This document shows positions 35,375-42,759 of a DNA stretch of 59,381 bases, piece by piece. The DNA is taken from the NCBI RefSeq assembly GCF_048820935.1, contig NZ_JBMERD010000015.1, forward strand, positions 1 through 59,381. Direction: 5' to 3'. The notes beneath the pieces are model-generated. The model did not search any database and was not told the origin of the DNA. It saw only the letters and a program-made list of their open reading frames with translations. The stretch's first letter is position 1. Each line of letters begins with the position of its first letter. This stretch comes from Algicoccus sp048820935. GTDB taxonomy: Bacteria > Pseudomonadota > Gammaproteobacteria > Burkholderiales > Burkholderiaceae_B. The position numbers were made by a program, and so were the translations under genes.

Positions 35375-35733
35375 TTCAAGTCTATGGACTGACAAAGTGT
35401 TCGACATGTATCAAAGCACTCGACTGGTTAAAAGCGCAGTCGATTGATTTTGAGTTTACGGATTATCGGGATCATCCCATCGAGCCACAAGATTTGGTGC
35501 GTTACGCCGAGATACTGGGTGGCTGGGAAAAACTGGTGAACCGTGCGTCTATGACTTGGCGTCAACTCGATGACTCACAAAAATCTGCCAGCACTGAAGC
35601 GCAGTGGTTAAGCTTAATTGCTGAATACCCGACGCTGATTCGTCGGCCATTAGTGGTGAGTCCGGATGGTCGAGTGACGAATCGCTTTAATCTGAAGCGC
35701 TGGCAGGCGTTTTTTGACGTTCAAGCCAGTTGA
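35371..35733 (+). CDS. Spx/ArsC-family (YffB-like) thiol-fold protein
   Basis: A 120-residue protein of the ArsC/Spx/YffB family: IQVYGLTKCSTCIKALDWLKAQ gives the N-terminal Cys-x-x-Cys, and LIRRPLVVSPDGRV is the conserved RP segment before the last strand. Classical arsenate reductases of this fold use Cys-x5-Arg; here the residues after the cysteine fit the YffB/Spx branch, so arsenate reduction is not supported. It overlaps potI by 4 bases and its stop shares one base with the rmuC start. Function unknown; a redox or glutathione-linked role is typical of the branch. Confidence 0.85.
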   Translation: MIQVYGLTKCSTCIKALDWLKAQSIDFEFTDYRDHPIEPQDLVRYAEILGGWEKLVNRASMTWRQLDDSQKSASTEAQWLSLIAEYPTLIRRPLVVSPDGRVTNRFNLKRWQAFFDVQAS

Positions 35734-37067
35734 TGTCGATCGCCCCTGAAACACTCGATCAATGGCTTCAAGCGCACGGACTTTTGAGTGGGCTGTTGTT
35801 GCTGATCGTGATTCTGTGTCTCTTGGTTTGGCTGATGGTTCGTTCGGGACGTCATTCGAGTCAAGAAGCAGATGCCCAAGAGATGCTTCTGAAGTTAGAC
35901 GGGCTTTTACAAAACCAAAGCCGTCTGGAGCAATCACTGCGACTTGAATTAGGACAATCACAGACTCAATTGCGTCACGAGATTTCTGAACAGCAACGTG
36001 CTTTTAGACAAGAGTCGACCGTTGGTCTTGAACAACTGATTGACAGTTTTTCTCAACGACTTTCACTCTTGACGCAAACGAGTGAAGGGCGGTTTCAGGA
36101 TCTGCGTGATACGGTTGAAAAACGTTTAGAGAAAATTCAACAGGATAACCGCCAGCAGCTTGAGCAAATGCGCCAGACTGTCGATGAGAAGTTGCAAGCC
36201 TCATTAGAAAAGCGATTGAGTGAGTCGTTTCAGCAAGTCTCTCAACGGCTGGAAGCTGTTCACCAAGGTTTGGGTGAAATGCAGGCTCTCGCACAAGGCG
36301 TGGGTGATCTGAAACGCGTCTTAACGAACGTCAAAAGTCGCGGCACTTGGGGTGAGGTGCAGATGATGCGCCTGGTTGAAGACGTTCTGACGCCCGCGCA
36401 ATATGCCCTCAATGTCAAAACAGTGCCGACTAGTTCAGCAATGGTGGAGCTGGCAATTCGACTGCCGGGTGTAGATCCTGACAGTGGTCCTGTGTGGTTG
36501 CCCGTGGATGCTAAATTTCCGAAAGAAGAGTACGAGCGTTTACAACAAGCGCTTGATGCAGGCGATCAAGAGGCGCAGCTCGCTTCAACCAATGGTTTGA
36601 GGCGAGCCATTGAAGCACAAGGCAAGTTGATAGCTGAGAAATATCTGGCGCCACCGCATACGACCGATTTTGCCATTATGTTTTTACCCAGCGAAAGTTT
36701 GTATGCCGAGGTGCTCAGATTGCCTGGAATGTTAGAACGGTTACAGGCGATGCGTATTGTGGTGGCAGGTCCGGTGAACTTTGCAGCACTTCTGAGTAGT
36801 TTGCAAATGGGCTTTAAAACCTTGGCAATTGAGCAACGCTCGTCTGAAGTGTGGCAGATTTTACGGGGTGTTAAAACAGAGTTCGACAAGTTTGGTGTGA
36901 CGCTCACTAGAATGCGTAAATCACTTGAAACAGCTGCCAATACACTGAGCGATACAGAGCAAAGAACGCGTGTGATGCTCAGAACACTTAAAGACGTGGA
37001 GATTCTGGAAACAGATCCGCATGCGATTGAAATACAGGAACCGGACGATGAATCAGCAACAACTTAA
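35733..37067 (+). CDS. rmuC: DNA recombination protein RmuC
   Basis: Membrane-anchored protein that limits recombination at inverted repeats; contains a predicted nuclease domain. The 444-residue protein has one N-terminal membrane helix (about 17-38), a long coiled coil rich in Gln, Glu, Arg and Leu (about 45-195) and the RmuC domain from KSRGTWGEVQMMRLVEDVL through PVDAKFPKEEYERL and DFAIMFLPSESLYAEVL. ATG 35733 shares its A with the stop of the preceding gene; a TTG one codon earlier is also in frame. It overlaps rpiA by 20 bases. Confidence 0.94.
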   Translation: MSIAPETLDQWLQAHGLLSGLLLLIVILCLLVWLMVRSGRHSSQEADAQEMLLKLDGLLQNQSRLEQSLRLELGQSQTQLRHEISEQQRAFRQESTVGLEQLIDSFSQRLSLLTQTSEGRFQDLRDTVEKRLEKIQQDNRQQLEQMRQTVDEKLQASLEKRLSESFQQVSQRLEAVHQGLGEMQALAQGVGDLKRVLTNVKSRGTWGEVQMMRLVEDVLTPAQYALNVKTVPTSSAMVELAIRLPGVDPDSGPVWLPVDAKFPKEEYERLQQALDAGDQEAQLASTNGLRRAIEAQGKLIAEKYLAPPHTTDFAIMFLPSESLYAEVLRLPGMLERLQAMRIVVAGPVNFAALLSSLQMGFKTLAIEQRSSEVWQILRGVKTEFDKFGVTLTRMRKSLETAANTLSDTEQRTRVMLRTLKDVEILETDPHAIEIQEPDDESATT

Positions 37068-37728
37068 ACAAGCTGCTGCCCAGGCTGCACTTGACTATAT
37101 TCAACCATGCCTAACCTCGGACGCCATTATTGGTGTGGGAACCGGGTCGACAGCAGATTGTTTTATTGATTTGTTGTGTCAAGAGGCACACCGATTTGCA
37201 GGTGCCGTTGCCAGCTCTGAACGCACCGCACAGCGATTACAAGCGGGTGGCGTTCGCGTTCTAGATTTGAACGATGTGGATTACATGCCGGTGTATGTAG
37301 ATGGTGCCGATGAAATCAACCCAGCCTTGCAAATGATCAAAGGCGGGGGTGGTGCACTGACTCGAGAAAAAATCGTGGCTTCTGTGGCACAAAAGTTTGT
37401 ATGCATTGTGGATGCCTCTAAGCAAGTCTCTGTCTTGGGTAACTTCCCGTTGCCAGTAGAGGTTTTACCGATGGCGGTGCGCAACATAAAACGCGCATTT
37501 GCAACGATGGGTGGTCAGTCTCGTGTGCGTGAGGGCTTTGTGACGGACAACGGTAATTTGATTTTGGATGTTTCGGGTTTATCGATTGAAGATCCTTTGG
37601 CGCTTGAGCAAACCATTAATCAGTGGCCTGGTGTGGTGACCAATGGGATTTTTGCGATTCATGCGGCAGCAGTCGCGCTGGTCGCCTCTGAAGCGGGTGT
37701 TCAGCAGATCAAACCGATTGATCATTGA
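37048..37728 (+). CDS. rpiA: Ribose-5-phosphate isomerase A
   Basis: Interconverts ribose 5-phosphate and ribulose 5-phosphate in the pentose phosphate pathway. The 226-residue protein has GVGTGSTADCFIDLL, ASSERTAQRLQ, the catalytic DGADEINPALQMIKGGGGALTREKIVA and VEVLPMAVR. ATG 37048 with CAGGAA 7 bases upstream lies inside the rmuC end; the earlier frame opening is not used. Last gene of the long potF-to-rpiA string. Confidence 0.97.
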   Translation: MNQQQLKQAAAQAALDYIQPCLTSDAIIGVGTGSTADCFIDLLCQEAHRFAGAVASSERTAQRLQAGGVRVLDLNDVDYMPVYVDGADEINPALQMIKGGGGALTREKIVASVAQKFVCIVDASKQVSVLGNFPLPVEVLPMAVRNIKRAFATMGGQSRVREGFVTDNGNLILDVSGLSIEDPLALEQTINQWPGVVTNGIFAIHAAAVALVASEAGVQQIKPIDH

Positions 37729-37980
37729 TCGAGAAATAAACAAGCCTGTTCGCGATCTGATTTAAATGCGGTGATTGCATATTTGCGTCGTTTGGGTCGC
37801 AGTTTCAGATTTTGGTGGCGTAACGAGGAATGGGTGGTATGTTTTTCGCAGTGTTTGTTTTTAGGCCTTGCTTTGTCAGACGAGAGTCTATTGAAAATGT
37901 ACTGTCCGATCAACAGATGCTGTCGATTGGCGCAAATCGATAGAAGTCATTCAATCTAACAATTAAAACAGAGGTGTCTT

Positions 37981-38465
37981 ATGTTATTTCATCGGATTAG
38001 TCGTTTGTTCCGAGCTTTATTGCCCAGTTTATTCATTGCAGCCGCATTATCGGTGATTGCATTGCCTGCGCAGGCACAACGTGGGGAGCTTATTGATTCT
38101 GTAACTGGTGAACAAGTTTTTCGTATGATGAAGAAAGAGGGTTACGCGGTTGTGCTCTCTGATGATGACGATGAAGTGATTAAGTGGAAGATTGATGGTA
38201 CAACACGCTAATACTTATCATGAATCGAGGTTCTTCCTTGCAGTTTTATGCGGGTTTTACGATGGATAAAGTTTCATCCAGAAAATTGAATGAATGGAAC
38301 GCCAATAGACGCTATTCCCGTACCTATACGGATGACGACGGTGATCCGGTCATTGAGCTGGATTTAGATTTGGAAGGTGGTGTCAGTCAAGCTCGCATTC
38401 TTGATTTTCTTAAAACGGCTCAGATCTCATTTGGATACTGGCGCCAAGAAGTGGTTGGTGAATAA
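37981..38465 (+). pseudogene. YbjN-domain protein, split by a one-base frameshift
   Basis: Two adjacent frames together form one YbjN-domain protein. The first (37981-38211, 76 codons) has a ribosome site AGAGGTG, a signal peptide ending near PAQAQ and the family segment VTGEQVFRMMKKEGYAVVL...KWKIDG. The second (38220-38465) carries LQFYAGF and RYSRTYTDDDGDPVIELDLDLEGG. If the reading shifts back one base at GGTAC (about 38197-38201), the sequence continues GYNTLILIMNRGSSLQFYAGF with no gap against the family pattern. Loss of one T in GGTTAC would explain this. It may be a true mutation, a sequencing error or, less likely, programmed frameshifting. The family is exported, of unclear function. 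Confidence 0.7.
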
Positions 38466-38501
38466 ACCGAGCTAAGCCACTGCGTAAAACAAAGTGTTTT
38501 T

Positions 38502-38547
38502 AACTCAAGCCAAGCATCTTTCATTGATTCTTGGCTTGAGTTTTTAT
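38502..38547 (+). terminator. Intrinsic terminator after the ybjN-like gene
   Basis: AACTCAAGCCAAG (38502-38514) and CTTGGCTTGAGTT (38530-38542) form a perfect 13-bp stem with a 15-base loop, followed directly by TTTTATAG. It separates the ybjN-like unit from arsR. Confidence 0.88.
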
Positions 38548-38592
38548 AGACATAATCATTAATCAGCTATTTTTAAGCTGCCTATTTTTTAG

Positions 38593-38636
38593 TTGATTTC
38601 ATGTCCATATGTCGGCTATTATCGACATATGGACAT
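38593..38636 (+). promoter_or_regulatory. arsR promoter with 14-bp inverted-repeat operator over the start codon
   Basis: TTGATT (38593-38598) and TATTAT (38617-38622) are spaced by 18 bases; transcription would begin about 7 bases later, at or next to the arsR ATG (38629). A perfect inverted repeat, arms 38601-38614 and 38623-38636 with an 8-base centre, fills the spacer, surrounds the -10 box and includes the start codon. Its CATATG cores resemble ArsR/SmtB-type operators. Binding there would block RNA polymerase directly, so autorepression is expected. Confidence 0.75.
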
Positions 38637-38970
38637 ACAGACTGCAATTGCTAGCTTTTCAGCTTTCGCACAAGAGACACGCCTAATGGCGTTTCGCTTG
38701 TTGGTGCGTCATGAGCCTGAAGGATTACCTGCTGGAGAAATCGCCCGACAGCTCTCGATTCCACACAACACCTTATCGACTCATCTTGCCGTACTCGAGC
38801 GAGCGGGATGGCTGACATCACACAGGCAAGGGCGTTCCATCATTTATCGAGCCAACCTTGCGCACATGCAGACCGTGCTGGACTACTTGGTGCGCGATTG
38901 TTGTGCTGGGCATGCTTCGATTTGCGAATTACCCAGCGCATCGCGATGTAACGATACGATTAATTTATAG
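38629..38970 (+). CDS. arsR: ArsR-family metalloid-responsive repressor
   Basis: A 113-residue winged-helix repressor. Helix-turn-helix: LPAGEIARQLSIPHNTLSTHLAVLERAGWL (about 33-62), then wing SHRQGRSIIYR. The C-terminal DCCAGHASIC places cysteines at 91, 92 and 99, close to the Cys95/96/102 arsenite site of the Acidithiobacillus ferrooxidans type, rather than the CVC site of the plasmid R773 type. ATG 38629 has no ribosome site and lies at the predicted transcription start, suggesting leaderless translation; a TTG at 38593 in the same frame would overlap the -35 box and is unlikely. arsB follows 10 bases after its stop. Confidence 0.9.
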   Translation: MDIQTAIASFSAFAQETRLMAFRLLVRHEPEGLPAGEIARQLSIPHNTLSTHLAVLERAGWLTSHRQGRSIIYRANLAHMQTVLDYLVRDCCAGHASICELPSASRCNDTINL

Positions 38971-38980
38971 GAATGACTCA

Positions 38981-40291
38981 ATGCTAGCGCTGTCTATTTT
39001 TATCGTCACACTTGTGCTCGTTATCTGGCAACCCAAAAATCTAGGGATAGGTTGGAGTGCTTTAGGTGGAGCCGCTGTGGCGTTGATGACCGGTGTTGTG
39101 CAGTTGCCTGATGTTGTCATCGTTTGGGATATCGTTTGGGATGCAACATTTACGTTTGTGGCCCTGATCATCATCTCCCTGATACTCGATGAAGCTGGAT
39201 TTTTTACGTGGGCCGCTTTGCATATCGCGCGTTGGGGCAATGGCCGTGGACATTTGCTTTTTCCACTCATCGTATTGCTAGGTTCGGTTATTGCAGCATT
39301 CTTTGCCAATGATGGTGCCGCTTTGCTACTGACGCCGATTGTCATTGCTATTTTGCATCGACTTAAATTTACCGCATCTGCCACACTGGCTTTCATTATT
39401 GCCACCGGATTTATCGCCGATACGGCGAGCCTTGCACTGGTGATCTCTAACCTCGTGAATATCGTTAGTGCCAATTTTTTTGATATTTCGTTCTCCCGCT
39501 ACGCCTTAGTCATGGTTCCGGTGCATCTGGTCTCAGTGGCTGCTTCATTAGGGGTTCTATGGTTAGTGTTTTATCGTCAGGTGCCGACTCGATATGAGCT
39601 TGATGAACTGGACTCTCCAGCCAGTGCAATTGTCGATCATCAAGTGTTTCGTGCAGCAGCGCCCATTTTTATAATGTTACTGATTGCTTATTTCGTCTCG
39701 GGACGGTGGCATTTGCCATTTAGTCTGGTGACCGGTATTGCGGCCATCGCTTTATTAGTCATTGCGGGGCGGTTTGGTCAGCCGCATCAGCCGCGCGTTG
39801 TACAGCTAGGGAGTGTCCTACGCAGCGCGCCATGGCAAATTGTGCTGTTTTCTCTCGGTATGTATCTCGTGGTGTACGGTCTGGGTCAGGCTGGGTTGAC
39901 ACACTACGGTGCTAGTGCGTTGGACTGGCTTGGTGAGCAAGGGGTAATCGTTGCGACTGTGGGGACAGGTTTTCTGGCTGCGGTAACTGCATCCATTATG
40001 AATAACATGCCGTCCACACTTGTCGGTGCGCTGGCGATTGACCAGACTCAGGTGTCAGAACTGACTCGACAACTAATGATCTATGCAAACGTCATTGGGA
40101 ATGATATTGGTCCAAAACTAACGCCGATTGGCAGCCTAGCCACATTGTTGTGGTTGCATGTGTTGGCGGGTAAAGGCTACCGAATCACTTGGGGGCAATA
40201 TATGAAAATCGGCCTGTTGATTACACCCCCAGTGCTGCTTGTGACCTTAGTGAGTCTCGCTTTATGGCTACCCATGCTGCCTGTATCTTAG
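38981..40291 (+). CDS. arsB: Arsenite efflux permease ArsB
   Basis: Membrane pump that expels arsenite and antimonite, 436 residues with about 11-12 hydrophobic segments. Family marks are FFANDGAALLLTPIVIA, the MNNMPSTLVGALAI stretch and GNDIGPKLTPIGSLATLLWLHVL near the C-terminus, all typical of ArsB rather than ACR3. ATG 38981 with TAGGAA 7 bases before it is preferred; the open frame from 38858 overlaps arsR and is not used. It is paired only with arsR: no arsC, arsA or arsH is adjacent. Confidence 0.94.
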   Translation: MLALSIFIVTLVLVIWQPKNLGIGWSALGGAAVALMTGVVQLPDVVIVWDIVWDATFTFVALIIISLILDEAGFFTWAALHIARWGNGRGHLLFPLIVLLGSVIAAFFANDGAALLLTPIVIAILHRLKFTASATLAFIIATGFIADTASLALVISNLVNIVSANFFDISFSRYALVMVPVHLVSVAASLGVLWLVFYRQVPTRYELDELDSPASAIVDHQVFRAAAPIFIMLLIAYFVSGRWHLPFSLVTGIAAIALLVIAGRFGQPHQPRVVQLGSVLRSAPWQIVLFSLGMYLVVYGLGQAGLTHYGASALDWLGEQGVIVATVGTGFLAAVTASIMNNMPSTLVGALAIDQTQVSELTRQLMIYANVIGNDIGPKLTPIGSLATLLWLHVLAGKGYRITWGQYMKIGLLITPPVLLVTLVSLALWLPMLPVS

Positions 40292-40470
40292 AAACAAAAT
40301 TGATTGGATCAGAAAAAAACTATTCGACTGCTTTCCAATTCATGGTTGTGGTGAGAGAAGTGATGTGGTGTGATAGTGTTGGAAAAAACGTTAGTTGCAG
40401 GATCCTCTTTTTAGATGGATTAATTTAAAACTGACTTAAAAGTTGATAACTGAATTAGCAAAAGATAAGG

Positions 40471-40704
40471 TTGTTATGGTGTTACGCTGTTTCTGACGAT
40501 ATAGAAAATGTACCCTTCGAACGTCTGAATAAATGGAATTCAGAAAACCCTTATTCCCGTACGTATATCGATAAGGATGGTGATGCAGTGATCAAGTTGA
40601 ATTTAGATTTGGTCGATGGTGTGATCAAAGCTCGAAGACTGGGTTTCTTTAAAACTTGTCAGAATTTGATTGTAGAGTGGCACAAGGAAGTGCTTGACCA
40701 GTAG
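40471..40704 (+). pseudogene. Second YbjN-domain fragment, N-terminal half missing
   Basis: The frame LNKWNSENPYSRTYIDKDGDAVIKLNLDLVDGVIKAR... to KEVLDQ aligns along its full length with the C-terminal half of the 37981-38465 gene, with a little over half of the residues identical. Similarity fades upstream of about 40459, where the same frame meets a TAG at 40456-40458; no signal peptide, ATG or ribosome site is present. It is therefore a decayed paralogue or a piece left by rearrangement. The 180 bases between arsB and this fragment hold nothing I recognise. Confidence 0.7.
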
Positions 40705-40725
40705 AGTTTATCGTCAGCTCATACG

Positions 40726-40770
40726 AATACAGCCCAGAGAAACATGAAGCTCTCTGGGCTGTATTTATTA
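40726..40770. terminator. 15-bp hairpin between the ybjN fragment and yggX
   Basis: Arms 40726-40740 and 40751-40765 are perfectly complementary with a 10-base loop, followed on the plus strand by TATTAAAT. Placed between opposing genes, it probably stops transcription from both sides. Confidence 0.75.
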
Positions 40771-40809
40771 AATAAACTGCGATATCAATCAGTGTGCTGC
40801 TGTTTGAAT

Positions 40810-41085
40810 TTAGGCGGAAGGCGGGACGTAGCCTTGGGCTTCAACATCCTGATCTTCGAACAAGTACATTTCCATTTGCTCGCGCAGGTATTTTCTGGCA
40901 CGCGCATCGGCAAGATTCAGGCGGTTTTCATTGACCAGACGGGTTTGAATTTCTGTCCATTGTTTCCAAGCGTCTTGAGAGATTTCACGCCAGATACGAA
41001 CACCCAAATCACCGGGGTAAGGTGGATAGTCCAAACCTAACAACTCAGTTTTTAATTTGGTGCATTGAACCATTCTTTTGCTCAT
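40810..41085 (-). CDS. yggX: Probable Fe(II)-trafficking / oxidative damage protection protein YggX
   Basis: Small cytosolic protein (91 residues) that protects iron-sulfur enzymes from oxidative damage. It reads MVQCTKLKTELLGLDYPPYPGDLGVRIW, then LVNENRLNLADARARKYLREQMEMYLF, matching the family closely, including the conserved N-terminal cysteine. The start two codons before RMVQC fits the usual N-terminus. It lies downstream of argA on the same strand with about 107 bases between, in the yggX-argA-hrpA neighbourhood usual for this group. Confidence 0.96.
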   Translation of the reverse strand: MSKRMVQCTKLKTELLGLDYPPYPGDLGVRIWREISQDAWKQWTEIQTRLVNENRLNLADARARKYLREQMEMYLFEDQDVEAQGYVPPSA

Positions 41086-41192
41086 GTGCTTTATTCCCTG
41101 AAAAATTGATTACTTGACTGCCATTTTAAACATGGCTAGTGCGTTTTGTAATGAATAAGCACACCAGTCAAAGCGGATACTAATGAAATGCC

Positions 41193-42542
41193 TTATAAGC
41201 GTTTCATAAAAACCAGGCTATTTCGCTGACGGTTATAAGCTGCCTGTCGTTCTTTGGGCAGATCTGAAACCCCACCTTGCACAAATCCCCGTTTTACAAA
41301 CCAATGTGCGGTGCGGGTCGTTAAAACGAATAATCGTTTGACGCCTAGATTGCGTGCACGGTTTTCCATGTGGCGTAGCAATAAATCGCCTTCACCACCG
41401 CCTTGCCATTCTGGATGCACAATCAGACAGGCCATTTCTGCCATTTGCTCTTCGGGATAGTGATTGAGTGTCGCACAACCAAAAATAATGCCGTCATGCT
41501 CAAGTACAGAAAAATTCTCAACTTCACGCTCAATCACATCGCGACTGCGCGTGACTAACGTGCCATCTTGCTCAAGTGGTTCGATTAAACGCAAAATCGC
41601 ACCGACATCATCGATGGTGGCAGCCCGTAAATCATCCAGTGTGTCTTCGACTACCATGGTGCCCACACCATCGTGGGTAAAAATTTCCAACAGAATCGCA
41701 CCATCCAATGCAAATGGAACCAGATGGGCACGAGCGACCCCTCGTTTGACAGCGCGTGAGGCTTGTTCAAGGTAGCGAGCGGTGTGGTCGGTTTGAGTTT
41801 GATTACGCAAAAGCGCATCGGCATCCAAACGGGCGAGTTCAGGAATCACTTGTTCTTCGCCGTCGGTGACCCCTGGGTTTTCGTAGAGAAAGACCAGTTT
41901 CTCTGCTTTTAGACTGATGGCCACACTGGTGGTGAGTTCTTCCATCGTTAAGTGAAACGCTTCCCCTGTCGGTGAAAACCCAAGTGGGGAGAGTAAGACA
42001 ATGGAGCCACTATCTAAAGAGTGACGGATTGCATCGGTATCGATCTTGCGAACTTGGCCTGCGTGCCGATAATCGAGCCCATCGATGACACCAATGGGTT
42101 TGGCCGTCACAAAGTTGCCGGAGATGACTCGAATCTTTGCGTGGGACATGGGTGTATTGGGGAGCCCTTGGCTAAACGCAGCTTCAATGTCAAGGCGGAT
42201 TTCACCGGCTGCTTCTTTGGCGCATTCGAGCGCAGCTGCATCGATAGGGGTGATGCCTTGCGTTAGTTGTTGTTGGTAACCCTTCGCTTGGAGTTGTTCA
42301 TTGACCTGCGGCTGTGAGCCGTGAATCAAGACAAGTCGAATCCCAAGTGAAGACAGTAGTGACAAATCCTGAACGAGTGTATTGAGTGCATCGGCTTTAA
42401 TCAGTTCACCTGTAAACCCGACCACAAACGTTTTGCCACGAAATGCGTGTACATAGGGGGCGACTTGCCGAAACCAGCGTACAAATTGAGGTTGTGACGG
42501 TTCGGCGGGCTGAGTGGAGCTGTCTATGAGTTCTTGGGTCAT
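41193..42542 (-). CDS. argA: Amino-acid N-acetyltransferase (N-acetylglutamate synthase)
   Basis: First step of arginine synthesis, acetylating glutamate with acetyl-CoA. The 449-residue protein has an N-terminal amino-acid-kinase-like domain (FVRWFRQVAPYVHAFRGKTFVVGFTGEL, LVLIHGSQPQVNEQL) that normally binds arginine for feedback, and a C-terminal GNAT domain (MACLIVHPEWQGGGEGDLLLRHMENRARNLG). Length and domain order match classical ArgA. It is divergent from hrpA with 217 bases between; I could not see a clear ARG box there. Confidence 0.95.
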   Translation of the reverse strand: MTQELIDSSTQPAEPSQPQFVRWFRQVAPYVHAFRGKTFVVGFTGELIKADALNTLVQDLSLLSSLGIRLVLIHGSQPQVNEQLQAKGYQQQLTQGITPIDAAALECAKEAAGEIRLDIEAAFSQGLPNTPMSHAKIRVISGNFVTAKPIGVIDGLDYRHAGQVRKIDTDAIRHSLDSGSIVLLSPLGFSPTGEAFHLTMEELTTSVAISLKAEKLVFLYENPGVTDGEEQVIPELARLDADALLRNQTQTDHTARYLEQASRAVKRGVARAHLVPFALDGAILLEIFTHDGVGTMVVEDTLDDLRAATIDDVGAILRLIEPLEQDGTLVTRSRDVIEREVENFSVLEHDGIIFGCATLNHYPEEQMAEMACLIVHPEWQGGGEGDLLLRHMENRARNLGVKRLFVLTTRTAHWFVKRGFVQGGVSDLPKERQAAYNRQRNSLVFMKRL

Positions 42543-42759
42543 TTGTCTGCTGGCCTGTCTGTCCCTTAAAGGGTGACTAAATAAGAATGCTAGAAATCAG
42601 TACATTGAATAATGGATGCGAAAGCGTGTATTTTATCTGTACACAGTCAGTTTGATGGGAGTTTGCTTGCGTTTTGTTGCAAATGAATAGAGGCACATGC
42701 TTGATGCGCGTATGATGGCAACTCGCTCATTTTGAACACTGAGCCGATACCTATCGTAT

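Noticed and set aside
37771..37959. A 62-codon frame between rpiA and the ybjN-like gene
   Set aside because: It has a rare start, no ribosome site and no similarity that I recognise; the interval is better read as the ybjN-like promoter region.
38858..38980. N-terminal extension of arsB back to 38858
   Set aside because: It would overlap arsR by over 100 bases in another frame, and ATG 38981 has a proper ribosome site and the family N-terminus.
35371..40291. Treating the Spx/ArsC-like gene as the arsenate reductase of the arsR-arsB pair
   Set aside because: It lies in the pot operon 3 kb away, and its cysteine motif fits the YffB/Spx branch rather than Cys-x5-Arg arsenate reductases.
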